Assembly: GCA_022559845.1 (NCBI GenBank)
Contig: CM040118.1
Span: 162,398,331 to 162,462,330 of the forward strand
DNA: 64,000 nucleotides
Direction: 5' to 3'
Source of the DNA: Amorphophallus konjac
Taxonomy: Eukaryota; Streptophyta; Magnoliopsida; Alismatales; Araceae
In this document: positions 32,925 to 43,918 of the stretch, in pieces
Layout: each line of letters opens with the position of its first letter
How positions within the stretch are numbered: the stretch's first letter is position 1
Program-made: the position numbers and the translations under genes
Notes under the pieces: generated by a model
Database searches by the model: none
What the model was told of the DNA's origin: nothing
What the model saw: only the letters and a program-made list of their open reading frames with translations

Positions 32925-34401
32925 ACTAAACTGTCACGCCCCGAACAAGGCGGAAATATCGGGACGTACAGTTAGAGACACGCTGGCAAGAGAGAGAACT
33001 AATCTAAAATAATACACAAGTGCTACAAGATGGAAATACTAAATGATCATTAACAAATCACAACTGATACAATAACCTCAAGTTCAACTTAATACAACTG
33101 GAATAATCAATCACTAAAGCTCAATAACATGACTGAGACTAAATGCTCTCCAAAACACAACTAAAAGTAAGATAACACACTACTAACACACTAGAACTGA
33201 TACACTCAAGACATCACTCCTGCCCTTCCCCATCGGTAAGTGCGTCACCTGAACAGCCTGGAAAAGGGGGAAAACACAACTATGAGCTGACGCTCAGTAG
33301 GAAATAACAGACAGGTATAAGTGATTAACAGTTTAATTACATTTTAAAATGTCATGCTACAAATGATAAAACAATAAAAAGATAACGATGATATCACGAA
33401 ACAAAATTCAAAGATCTTGCAAGGTCAAGAAATATAATGAATAGAATGGTAAGACAAGAATTTACTACAGGAGATAACGATAAAAAGTTGGCCATATCAA
33501 GACAATTCAAGTCATGTCAAGCACGTATGTAATTTCATTTCCACGTCCAAGTAATCAGCAAGTAAAGTAACAACAAGTAGAGTATAGAACAGTGAAGAGT
33601 GGAAAGTGAAAAGTAGTAGAAAGTAATGTAGAGAGTAGTGGACAGTCCTAGATTTAACACATGTCAAGTACTGGTGCCAAATGCCACACCTAGTCATTCA
33701 CCTCCCCGGGAGTACACGTAGTGTTCGGGCGCTCTACCCAGGACTAGACCGAGCCCTTAATTATTTGCCAGGCATTGATTTCTTTGGATCAAAGATCCCA
33801 CGAATCTAGACTTCCACAGTTTATGGCCAGAATTCCAAGGTTTAAACTAAGTAGCAATAACAACTTCAAGTAGGAAAGAGATTCATTTCCAGAATTTCAA
33901 GGTAAGTATAATCATCAAGGAGATCGAAACCAAGTCACAACAAGAGTTAATCGTGCTGCGCTACTGTAAAACAGCAGCAATCAAACAAGCTAATCAACAT
34001 ATTAATCCTAATCACCAAGTTAAGATATCATGATTAACCATTATCATTTGTATTAGCCAAAGTGCCAACAAGCTAGAACAAGTTGTCGAGGTAAAGAACA
34101 AGCTCTCACAGCGGTGAAATAGAATGCATTATCAGGGGTTTTAGTTACACCATTAATCATTAATTATGTGAGTTTCTATTTAACCAATGTAAGTGTTGTA
34201 ATAGAGATGGTAAACATCGTGTTTTGTACTATGTTTGCAAGAAAGGACCAATGCAAATTTGAAATCAAGGGGGGTACATGAATAGGTCAATTGTTCTTCA
34301 AAAATATAATTTCAGTGGGTCTAAGTTAAATGGGTTGATTCCCCACTGATTCGGATCCATCTTCGGGTCGAAAATGATGAAAATCAGGTTTCTGGTGTAC
34401 G

Positions 34402-34727
34402 GGTCGACCCCTAGGGTCGACCCCTGAAAAATTGGGGTCTGGAAGCTGAATGGGTCGACCCCTGGGGTCGACCCCAGCAATTTCTGAAGATGGGTCGACC
34501 CCTGGGGTCGACCCCCACCATTTCCTTCAGATGGGTCGACCCCTGGGGTCGACCCCTACATTCCTGTGCAATGGGTTGACCCCTGGGGTCGACCCCATGC
34601 AGGGAGCTGGATGGGTCGACCCTTGGGGTCGACCCCCATGCAGGAACAGGAGAGGACGACCCCTGGGGTCGAACCTCGGGCCTGCAGGGTTGCCCAGAAA
34701 ACGGGTCGACCCCTGGGGTCGACCCCT
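34402..34727 (-). repeat. Array of eight GTCGAC double-palindrome units (Tekay-1 5' LTR)
   Basis: Same eight units in the same order as in the 3' LTR, so the array predates this insertion. The copies differ in a few bases (one unit has GGTTGACC here, another GGTCAACC in the other LTR). It lies about 170-500 bp downstream of the TATA-like box. Confidence 0.9.
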
Positions 34728-34896
34728 GCAAGAACAGCAACGAATGTTGCTTCCGGAAACCACATAAACTCATCCAAATGAGGTCCAATTGAGTTGAAAT
34801 CAAAACCACATGATCTAGGAATATTAATAGACATTCTAGGGTCATAAAACTACAATTTTGAAACATGAATTGTTACAGAAATTGATTGAATCTCAA

Positions 34897-34904
34897 TTTA
34901 TATA
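34897..34904 (-). promoter_or_regulatory. TATA-like box, Tekay-1 5' LTR
   Basis: The minus strand reads CATATATAAATTG. It is the best TATA match in this LTR and is nearly conserved in the other one (19620-19613). Confidence 0.5.
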
Positions 34905-36118
34905 TGATAAATTCATGAAAACCCTAGTTCTTGACCTACTTCTACTAAATCATGCAATTCTCTCAACATACTCAACGGAATTTAGGGCTTTTGGTGTCAA
35001 AAGAAAGCTGACTCGATTATGAATCCAACCATATATAATATGCTGTATGAAGATCAGGATACATGACTCAAAATTAGCCCGTAATCAAGCTCTGACTTAA
35101 AGGAACACTATATGAATCATGTTCTAGGTATGCTCTTACAAACTTTTGAAATTCACGAGGCATGCTCAATGGAATTTGGGGCTTTCTACGTTAAATAAAA
35201 GATAATAACATGCTGATTATATCATGTAAGTTAATTAGAGTTTGGTTGTTAGATCCTACCTCAAATCGGAGAGAGAAAACTCAAACCCTAGAATGAAGAA
35301 CACTTGGACAGCACCTTAGAAAACCCGTGATAACTCACTCCACACCTGATGAAAATTGGGGCTTTCAGTCCCAATGGATAGATCTCGACGAGATGAACAA
35401 CTTGCTATACTCATGATCAAAATTTGGTTGAGAGTTCCTACCTCAATCGATGGATCAAAGAAGGATGAAGGGAAGCCAACGGCCTGCTGACCCACCTCCA
35501 CAAATCGAGCTAGATCTCCCCAGATCTGAAACTTCAGCGAACCCCATAGCAGCCAAATGAAAGAAGACTCATAGGGCTTCATTTTGATATCTCATAGAGC
35601 TTTTGGAGCCTTCGGAGTTGGGAGTATTCGCAGCTGCAAGCTACGTGTTTAGAAACGGCGTCGAAATCTTTGACTTGACCAAAACTATGTCGGCAGCACG
35701 TTTTGGGGCTAGGTTTACCTCAAATTGATTGAGGGTAAATGTTCCTTATATTGTGGCCTTCAATTGCCACTGATTTCAGATCATTTGGTTGAGTATTGAG
35801 GTCGAATTTCGTGTTTTAATCTAAGGGTTAGGTATGGGTCAAAAGTGTGCACTTTTGGGTTTAAACTCTAAATAGATCTTACCACGGATTTACAATGGCC
35901 TAATGCCAGAAGGAAAAGTTGTTATCTACCTCGACCTTAATCTGTTTACTATTTTTATGGATTTTTATAAGGTAGTCAAATTTTCACTTATACTATTTCT
36001 AACGAATTAAATATTAATAAATTCGAAATTCAATTATTAATTCAATAAAATTCTATTCTCAATTAATAAAAGCTTAATAAGAAATATTGGGCTTAATTAA
36101 ATAATTTGGGGTCTTACA

Positions 36119-36123
36119 CTTGG
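36119..36123. repeat. Target-site duplication CTTGG, right copy (Tekay-1)
   Basis: Matches 17641-17645 and follows the CTTACA terminus directly. Confidence 0.95.
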
Positions 36124-36680
36124 AGACTGTATTTGATGCATTGGTGGAGCGTGGAGGGCACCACCATATTTTCATGCAGCCATGGGCGGCCGAGCAGCAC
36201 CTTGTACGAGGTGCGGGAGTCAATGACATGGAACTGCACCGTCGTAGTGAAATCTGCTAAGGTGAGGGTGAACTCCGCCACTCCCATGGACACCTCACAT
36301 TTTTTATAGAAGCCGGCGATACGCATATCCCCGACTTTCTCGAGATGCACATTAAAGTGGTGCCTCTCATATATCCTGTATGGCAAGATGTTGATCGCTG
36401 CTCCGGGATCAACCAGAATTCTGTTCAGCTCCCTTCCATTCAGGTGCCCCTTCATATACAACGGCCTGTTGTGGCTGATGGTGGGCAGCAGCATATCGTC
36501 CGGAGTGAAGGTCATGCTGGCCTCCGGCATTGCTTCAGCCAGACATGTCTCAAAATGAGCAGGCGTCTAGAGAGCAGTAATAATCGCCTGCCGGGTCTCT
36601 TCACTCAGAGAAAGGATCTCCCATATTGTAAATCGAGCAGGGAGCTTCTTGAGTAGCTTCATTATTCGGCTCCCAGCTCA
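36124..36680 (-). pseudogene. pol: Tat-A aspartic protease and preceding segment
   Basis: The protease would cut the Gag-Pol precursor. The active-site box reads RILVDPGAAINILPY (near 36430), a D-P-G-A form of the usual D-[ST]-G-A, and Tat-B has VDPGATVNILPY. The flap/second half follows and ends in LLGRPWLHENMV (near 36180). Upstream, a TGA at 36678-36680 stands at an Arg codon of Tat-B and a TAG at 36567-36569 at a CAG. The domain is cut by Tekay-1 just after QCIKYS. Confidence 0.88.
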
Positions 36681-37685
36681 GACATTAGAGAGCTTCATCT
36701 CTTCAGCCCATCTGGGCTTTGGGAGGTTTTGATTTGCGGGCCCTAACGGACCTGCTTCATCTTCCTCAGATTCGGCGCCCTTCTGGCTGGTACCGGCATC
36801 TGGGTTTTCTTTGTTAGTTGCTGCGGGGCAAGCTCCGTCTGCATTTGGCTCTTCGACAGATTGTGCCAGCTGCGGGTGAACGTCCCCGGGTGTAGGGTTA
36901 GCCTCCTGGCAAGGCCGCTTCCCCTTGGACATCTTCATGAATTCAAGAAACGAAGGGACCCCCTTGCCCCCACTCTTATTATATAGGCCTGACGGAGGAG
37001 GGATTTGGACTCCCTTGACCTCCGGCGGAGGTGTCTTGTAGGGTTGCTCCCCTCTGAACATGATGTTGTGGTTGGGTGGCGGCTGGCGCCCCCATTTTTG
37101 GCCTGACCGAGTGGCACGTACAGTAGTTGCGGCCTCGGCCTTGCCTCCCCCAGCATGGGGTGTGAAACAAATTTCCTCTTCTTCCTCCTCTCCGGACAGG
37201 TTGAAGAGTGCTGATAGGGTATTACAGGAGACAACCTGCACTTTATCGGCCTCAGCGGCCTTCTTTTTCTTCTTCCTTTATTTCTTCTTCTTTTTTGCTT
37301 CTGCGGGCGGGTGCCCCCAGAACAGACTGCCCTCTCTGTCGGGTGCCTCTTCAGCTTTCTCCTCTTGTTCAAGTGAGAGCTGCTCTAGTTCTTTCCATGG
37401 GACGTGGTCCCGCACCAGCAAGGGCTTCAGTTCGGGCTGCACGTATTCGTCCAGCCCCTCAATGAGGTTTTGCAGTCGAATGATCCCAAGATTGGTCTCT
37501 TTAACCACTGGCAGCGGAGTTTGTCTCCTCCGATTATGTGTAGGTATCCTGACAGTTGTAGGTGGAGTGACCCACACGGGCGCTACCACTGGCGGAGCAG
37601 GCCGGGGTGTGACACCACGGATATGTGCCCCCTCTTTCGGGCGAGGTGCCCTCTTTTTTTTGTGTTTCACAGGGACCTGCTCCAT
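36681..37685 (-). pseudogene. gag: Tat-A gag C-terminal region
   Basis: A charged region with no enzyme motif, colinear with 46170-47160 of Tat-B. Shared stretches include RNRRRQTPLPVVKE, LDEYVQPELKPLLVRDH, EREGSLFWG-like sequence and NHNIMFRGEQPYKTPPPEV. A TAA at 37278-37280 interrupts a Lys-rich run where Tat-B has CAA. A one-base deletion near 37678 separates it from the upstream frame. The stretch before the protease (near 36850-36700) is acidic and poorly conserved. Confidence 0.8.
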
Positions 37686-38548
37686 CCCTGCTGTTCTTTT
37701 GCGGGCTCCAAGAAATGAGCTTCATAGGTGCTCCGCGTGCTTGTTTCAGAGATCTCCTTAGGCAGTGCCTGGTATAGGGAGACCATGTTGACTCCTGCCC
37801 TCCTCCGAGGGGCTTCATGTGGCTGAGGAGGGTCCACTTTGTACTCTCCCAGCTCAATTTCATTCTTCTTCACCATCCCTTCGATGATGTCCTTGAACAC
37901 ATAGCAGTTTTCGATCGGATGCCCCAACATCTGGTGATAGGGGCAGAATCTTGGACTATCTTTTCTCTTTAAGTCCTCCGGCCTCCTTGGCTCTGGCAGG
38001 GTGACCATGTTGTATTCCGTTACCCAGTCGAACAGACCTTGGGTCTTGTCTTTTGGAAAGGAATAGGCCTTCTTCATCTTGTCCCTCAGCGAAGGACCTT
38101 CTTTACCGTCTGGGGCTGCTACAGGCTGTGGGGTAACTCCCTTCTTGCCTTCACTTTTCTGTTGTTCGAACGCCTTTATGTCAAGAGCGTTCGCTTCTTT
38201 AGGTGAGGAGCGCCGCTCCACCGCCTTGCCCTTCTGGGTCGTGTTGGCAGCAGATGTAGGGGCAGGCCTGGCCAGGAAAGCTTCCACCTCGGCCACAACA
38301 TTGTTTAATCGATCAAACGATCGTATTTCCATTCCGATCATCTTTTCCAGAACTTCCCTTCTGAGATTCTGTTTGCATATCTGCACAGCGTCCTCCTGAT
38401 GCGGGGGCCGCTTGCACCTCATTCCGAGGTTCCTCCACCTCTTAATATAATCGAGGGCTGTCTCATCTGCCCTCTGCTTTGTTGAGTAGAGTTCGGCCAC
38501 TGTGACCTCCCTCTCTGTGACATGGAATCTTTCTCTGAACTTCTTCTA
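37667..38548 (-). pseudogene. gag: Tat-A gag middle part with zinc-knuckle-like motif
   Basis: Starts after a TAG at 38546-38548 (CAG in Tat-B). It contains the end of the capsid-like domain (RADETALDYIKRWRNLGMR), a basic low-complexity linker and the motif CPYHQMLGHPIENC, a CX2HX4HX4C variant of the nucleocapsid knuckle. In Tat-B the first Cys is Tyr, so only this copy keeps the full set of ligands. Gag would package the element RNA. Confidence 0.85.
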
Positions 38549-39985
38549 CATATCTGGCCAGTCGCTGATCAACCCGGCCGAGAGGCTAGAGTACCATTCA
38601 AATGCGAGCCCCGTCAGCGAGGACCCGAAAAACTTCAGCAAATATGACTCATCGGTGGCCAAGTCGCCCATGACAGTCATATAATAGGCTATGTGTTCTC
38701 TCGGCGATCCCTTCCCGTTGAATTTATCGAACTTGGGCGGCTTACTAATTCCCGGGTGAAGCCGCTTAGCAGCATGGTGTTGCGGGTAGGGCACCTGGTA
38801 TGCATCGAAAGCGACGTAGTCGCCTTCACCTCTTTCTGCGAGCTTTAGCTCGATCACTCTTTCCACCATCATTTGGTTCATGACTGCAGGGTCAATCGGC
38901 TCTGGATAGAAGTGTACCTGCTATAGGTACGGGGTGACCAGGGTGGTCGCCTGTGGAGGACGCGGCAGTGGGGGTGTCTGGTGCACTTGAGGGAGCACCG
39001 GTGGTAGCAGTGGCTGGAGCTGTGGTGGCCGCTGTTGCATTGTCTCCATGCTTGGTTCTGATGACTGAGGCAGTGTGTAGAGTGGTGGAGGGCCATCATG
39101 ACGGACTGCTCCCCGAGATGATTCACCCTGGACTTCGGGTGGTTTGGAAGCTGAGGACTGTTCAGTATTCTCCATCAGCTGCTTCTTCAGCAAGTCTATC
39201 TCTTGCCAGTATTTCTGAAGTAATATCAAGACCGATGGGTCTATAGTGGCTGTAGTGGGGATAACTTCTGTTGTGTCCCCGGACGTACCCTCGGGCAGGA
39301 TGTCGAGGGGAACGTCGTCTTCTTCCTCTGCCGTCACGACATTAGCGGTCAGGACGGGGGCCTTATCATCCCATTGGTGGTAGACCTGGGGTTGTTTTCC
39401 TTTAGTCATTATCAGGAGCTCCCTTGCTACTTCTGTTCTGCGAGTGCTCGGCCCTGGCCGTGCGGCCAACTGAGCCAATTCTCGGGGATCTTCAGGGAGC
39501 CCCCCATACAGGTTGGATACACCAGCCATGTTGCAAGTGAAGACCTGCATCCTTCTCCTCCGTCGATGGACCCTCCTTTTAGCTTGCTGCGGGAAGGTCA
39601 ACCTCTCGAACACATAAGTTCTTCTTGTTTCCTTCCACTCGGGGATGGCTCCATCGGCTTTGAACTCAAAGCCGTTGTCATATCCATTGTCGTCGACTGA
39701 CGACACCATCATTCTTTCTCCTATATCTTCTTCATCTGCCATTGATAGGCAGTAGTCTTCATCGGCGGCGGTTGCTTGCATCAGTCGATGTTGCCCAAGC
39801 GAGGGGTTGGCAAACCCTCGAAAATAGTTTCTAACCAAACAGGTCATCTCTTCTTGACCCCGCTCCTGATGTAACACGGGGGATGATTGTCGACCTCCCG
39901 AAGGAGGGATATAAGCTAGCCGAGCTCTGTCGGCAGGCTGTTGGAATCTTCGTCCCGCAGCTGGGACATTGGCTTGACGGGAGGC
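38549..39985 (-). pseudogene. gag: Tat-A gag N-terminal part, cut by Tat-B
   Basis: The capsid-like gag domain is visible (PPKFDKFNGKGSPREHIAYY, SSLTGLAFEWYSSL, near 38750-38570). A Pro/Gln-rich segment near 39050-38930 and a long N-terminal part (MTCLVRNYFRGFANPSLGQ near 39830) precede it. A TAG at 38921-38923 lies where Tat-B has CAG. Homology to Tat-B ends at the codons for ASRQAN near 39985, where the Tat-B LTR begins, so the Met at 39994 is not a native start. Confidence 0.88.
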
Positions 39986-40504
39986 TGTTAACACCTAAAA
40001 TATACCAGAAGAGACCAAAGTAAATTCATAGCTTTGAAGACCAGTCGAGGGTGCGGCTCCTGTTCCATCCCTGGAAGTTCCAGAATCAGAATAGAAGAGA
40101 CCCGCTATTCCTAACACTTTGTTCGGCTAAAGCCATCCCTGGCTAGGCCGCTGTCTAGTACGGTTATCATTCAGGTAGTCAGGCTGATAAAACCATACCA
40201 ACATTCAGGCAATCATCTATCTGCTAAGAAAGGATGCTCAGATAATTCTGATTCTCCGAAGGTGGGATGCGCAGTGCCTCACACGTATTTGTGAATGCAA
40301 GGTGTTAAACAAGCCCCATGAAGTCTTAATATATATGCCAAGAAGCCCACTGTCGGAAGGAGTCCATTAGGGGGATCCTGCGCCGAATGACAGGAAAATG
40401 GGCCAAGCCCAAATGTGAAATGAGACGCGCCGAGGGCTGCCCACGCCGGGAAGATGGATGCTGGCGCGCCGGGAAGCTCAGGCCGAGAGAATGAGGGTCA
40501 TCCC

Positions 40505-40511
40505 TCTATAA
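40505..40511 (+). promoter_or_regulatory. TATA box in the Tat-B 5' LTR
   Basis: CTCTATAAGAAGG about 520 bp into the LTR, upstream of a purine-rich leader. A good plant TATA match by sequence alone. Confidence 0.6.
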
Positions 40512-41479
40512 GAAGGCTGCCCTTCGAAGAAAAAAGGAGAGGCAATAGAGAGGCAACAAGGAGGGGCAACAGAGAAAAAAGAGAAGGAAAAGAAAAGTGG
40601 GTGGAAGGAGATAGAAGAGTTAGCCACTGAAAGAAAGGGGAAGCTCGAGAGCCCTCCATAAAAGCTGAAGAAAAGAGAGGGGTAGAGGCTCGAAGGAAGA
40701 AGCCAGGTGGGGTGTGCCGTTCGACGTCCTGAGCAGCTGCATCTCCTCTTCCCCCTTTCTCCTCTGTCTGAATATTGCTCCCCCTTCTTGTTCGTATCTC
40801 TGCTTTCTAGCATCTCTGCTCCCGTAGCACTGAATGCCCTGTCCTCAGGGATAGAGTCGGTGTATGCTTCTTTTTCTCCCGAGTTGAATTTGTGTACGCT
40901 GTTTCAGAAGAAATAGTTGATGAAAGGCGGGCTGAGTTCTCCCCCGTCATTATTCCTTTGTTTCTGCCTCTGCACTATATGTTATGGATATTGATGGCTG
41001 CACATCTATGCATGCTTTACCGTTTTGGCTTTCTAAGTCTGTTGAATGTTCGTTCATCGTATGATTCTTTCAACTTTACACTCACAACGAGAGCCTGAGA
41101 CAGCCTATCTCATGGCTTCTCGTCTGTGAAACGAGAAAGGACGAATCCGAATCGTGAGGTTTCCGTGCATGGTTCTGCTCCCAGTGAGGCCCCAAAAGGA
41201 AGGTCGTCTCCACCCCGGACCATCCTCTCCACGATCGTCCGAATTGGTCTTCAAATTGTTGAACAAACCCTTTTTATTTAAATGCCCAAAGCCCCTGCCT
41301 TCAAACCCCTCTAGAAACCTCACTTCAGGAAGCCTCCCGACGCGAGCACCTCTCGCCGCAAGTCTCGCGCCGAGGGCTTGCCGCGCCGGCTGAGTCTCTT
41401 ATGTCGCGCTGATACCTTTACACCTGCTGGCCACGTCCATGCGTTCGTGCCGATGCCGTCAGGCCATGCCAACCCTGCT

Positions 41480-42730
41480 CATCATACCATGTCCTATGGA
41501 GACGCACTACCATTCCCTCTATCCTCATGGGAGCCATATTAAAGGGGTCATTCCCCCACATTTTATAACCCTATTAAGTCTTGGAGTTCTGCCGCTGCAT
41601 GTCCTCCATTGACTGTACAGGGGATATCACAACAGGGGATAAAGCCCCATATGATTTGGATCCCTTGGATCTCGGGCTACACCCGGCTCTTATTTTGGTT
41701 TCCACTCCGACAGTTCGTGAGTGGATGACCTATAATACCCTTTTGGCATACTCCCGAAATAAGGGGAGGTGCTGTCAAAATTCGTTCAAAGGGTTATTCG
41801 GTCACATAGTGTGATGTTTTCACCGAAATTATGCATTTAGCCCCCAACTGTGTGGCAAAGGGCTGAGCTATATCATCTCATGACACCTTGGTCGCCACAG
41901 GGGATATACGTTATAGTTACACTGTCTCCTCGGACCCCCTGGTGAATGAATCCACTCCCATCTTCTATCTCACCCAATTATTGCCATGGAATCCCCGTTG
42001 AATACAGAGGATCCCCTTGAACTCATAAGAACCCCTCATAATATCGGAAGAAAACCAACAAAATGGCCTCCCGGCGCCACTGCCTCCCGGCGCCATCACC
42101 TCCCAGCGCCACCTCCTCCCGGCGCCAAACTCGCGCCGGGTGAAGGGCGCGCCGGGAACCTACCGCGCCGTATGCCATGCCGTGCCATCTGCCTATATTT
42201 CCAGCCATGCCGGTTCCCCGTCGCGCCGGGATCCCCCTCGCGCCGACTCCTATCCGCGCCGTTTCATCTTGTTAACAGGTGCAATCCAAATTTGATGTCT
42301 CAACAACTCCATTAAACCCAAATCCAGTCTAAACTCAATGTCCCATTCCTGTCAACCTTCATGCCAGCCTTCATCGCTTTACGAGGGAATCATGGTTCTT
42401 CATCTAGATCCCCAGGAGATACATTAATCGGGGTTTTACCCCCACATTATACCGAATACGAGGTTTCTTTTGTCACCCCGCTGACCCTCGGAGTTCTACC
42501 ACTGCATGTCCTCCAATGGTCCCTTAAGGGGAATATCAACAAACGACATGGTAGCGGACACTGTCCCGTCACATCCAAATCCTTTTGGATCCAGGGCTAC
42601 GCCCACCTCTCTTTTGGCTTCCATCCCGACATTTCGTGGGTGAATGACCTATATTTCCCTTTGGCATAGCCCCAGAAAAGGGAACATGCTGCCAGGTTTG
42701 CACCATAACATCGTTATCATGTCCCGCGTA
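41480..42730 (+). repeat. Diverged direct duplication inside the Tat-B LTR
   Basis: About 350 bp at 41480-41830 recurs at about 42370-42730. Matching words in order include GGAGTTCT, CGCTGCATGTCCTCCA or CACTGCATGTCCTCCA, AAGGGG-ATATCA, TTGGATC, GGGCTAC, GTGAATGACCTATA and CTTTGGCATA. Identity looks moderate, so the duplication is old. Between the copies (42065-42260) is a GC-rich cluster of CCCGGCGCC words. Confidence 0.75.
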
Positions 42731-43019
42731 GCACAGTTTTCTATGCATGTTTCGCATCCCGTTAGCGGAGTTAGCGTAATAGTCGTATCTCATTTTGCCC
42801 CCGAGGCATCCTTTCTTGGCAATTAATCAAGGGTTGTCCTTCTTTGGAAGGACGTAATTAACGTCATAGCCTTTATGGTGTGACGGACTCAGGGTCCTGA
42901 CATGAATATCACAATCGACTGACTGAGTCAGGTCGAGCGCACAATGAATCGTCACTCCGGTGACTGGCACGCCTAATAAATCCAGTAAAATAAACTTAAA
43001 CAAAAAACATCCCCACAAG

Positions 43020-43038
43020 TTTGGCATGTCCGGTGGGA
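43020..43038 (+). other. Candidate Tat-B primer-binding site
   Basis: TTTGGCATGTCCGGTGGGA directly after the inferred LTR edge. It begins TGG as required for a CCA-ended tRNA. I cannot assign the tRNA from sequence alone. Confidence 0.5.
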
Positions 43039-43138
43039 CCCGAGTCTCCCTTCATCTCTTTGCCAAGAGAGGATACCTTCGGGGGCTTACCCCAAGAATG
43101 CTGATTGTTTGTCTGTTTGTCTTAGGCAAACGATGACG

Positions 43139-43918
43139 TCATCCGGACTCACTGGTGTTGGCTTCGGCCCCGCAATCGTAGCCGACCATGCGGAGCACGG
43201 GTACCTGGTGGTACCCCTGGTCTTCGGATATTTCCCACCAACTGTAGGCTTCCCCAACTTCTTGGGGTTAGCCTTCGTTGACATGTTGCAAACGGAGTCC
43301 CTGGAGACCATCGAAGAAAAGGTTGCTGAAAAGTTCGAGGCCCCGGAGGCTCGACACTGTGACAATTCGTCCGCAAGTCCATCCCAAGTCGCCAACTACA
43401 GGGTGCATCACATTGCTCACGGGGCCCGCCCCGTCCCTGCCAAGAGCTTCGGGAGACGCCGACACCGGAACCCCCGAAGGAAGGCTGATGCTACTTTGAC
43501 CGGACGACTCTCCACATCCGGGAAGTCTATGCTGGTCGGTGGCCTCCGTGTCTTTCTGGACGGGCGCAAGGCTCGAGTGAGCCCGGACCGGGTAATCCCT
43601 ACTGTGCCAGTCCGCAACTCCTACCAGGCTCTCGCTGGAAGAAGGGCCGAAGAAGAAGAAGCCGGTTGTCATGGCCAGAGGATGTTGGCTCCTAAGCCAA
43701 GAAGATTTAAGCAGGTTTGGGTCCCCAAAAAGGTCCAGCCTGTCCAACAAGAAGCTCCAGTGCAGTATCACCCCAGATTCACCAGAGCAGAAGAAAATAA
43801 CAAGAGGAACCTTATCACAAGGAAGGAAGAGACAATCGTGGATCCGCCACGCCGAGAAAGCTTTAGGGCCTGCGCCCGACAAGCCAATATCCCCATTGTG
43901 GGAAAAAGATTACAGTAG
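43139..43918 (+). pseudogene. Tat-B gag leader region, ends at a CAG-to-TAG stop
   Basis: An open frame in phase with gag and without a recognisable domain. It is basic in the middle (FGRRRHRNPRRKAD) and has KPRRFKQVWVPKKVQP near 43720. The last 15 codons (ARQANIPIVGKRLQ) match the start of the surviving Tat-A gag, so at least that end belongs to gag. The frame ends at TAG 43916-43918, where Tat-A has CAG. The ATG at 43139 is chosen because it follows the primer site closely; 43109 is also possible. Confidence 0.6.

Larger units (their letters stand above)
17646..36118 (-). mobile_element. Tekay-1: Ty3/Gypsy chromovirus of Tekay/Del type, nearly intact, split by NA-1
   Basis: LTRs of 3190 and 3187 bp flank a single gag-pol frame on the minus strand. 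The primer-binding site matches tRNA-iMet, a polypurine tract sits at 20836-20848, and the TSD is CTTGG. Domain order is gag, zinc knuckles, protease, RT, RNase H, integrase, chromodomain. NA-1 (25139-32427) interrupts the gag 56 codons after its start. Without NA-1 the element would be about 11.2 kb, normal for the Tekay/Del lineage with long LTRs. Confidence 0.95.
32932..36118 (-). repeat. Tekay-1 5' LTR (3187 bp)
   Basis: TGTCACGCCCC to GGGTCTTACA, partner of 17646-20835. It includes the GTCGAC array at 34402-34727 and a TATA-like box at 34904-34897 on the minus strand. By eye roughly 1-1.5% of bases differ from the 3' LTR. Confidence 0.95.
1..39985 (-). mobile_element. Tat-A: Ty3/Gypsy Tat-lineage LTR retrotransposon, inactive, three elements nested in it
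   Basis: Coding segments on the minus strand run gag (39985 down to about 36680), protease (36530-36124), reverse transcriptase (16500-15200), RNase H plus a second archaeal-type RNase H (2554-1700) and integrase (1304-280). The second RNase H places it in the Tat lineage. The segments are separated by Sire-n (2555-15194) and Tekay-1 (17646-36118), and reading resumes in the same domain on each side once one TSD copy is dropped. The gag homology to Tat-B stops at 39985, where the Tat-B LTR starts. The 5' end of Tat-A, including its 5' LTR, must therefore lie beyond the right edge of the window, and its 3' LTR beyond the left edge. All domains carry stops or frameshifts. Confidence 0.9.
39986..43017 (+). 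repeat. Inferred Tat-B 5' LTR (about 3.03 kb)
   Basis: Boundaries are inferred. The left edge TGTTAACACC is where Tat-A homology stops. The right edge CCCCACA lies two bases before the primer-site candidate. A TATA box at 40505-40511 is followed by a GA-rich stretch (40515-40700). Inside are a diverged direct duplication (about 41480-41830 and 42370-42730) and clusters of GCGCCGGG-like words. The partner LTR is outside the window, so the length cannot be checked. Confidence 0.65.

Noticed and set aside
43130..43145. TGACGTCA palindrome as a bZIP site
   Set aside because: It lies in the gag leader downstream of the primer site. A similar word near 44145 is in coding sequence. Nothing ties it to a promoter.
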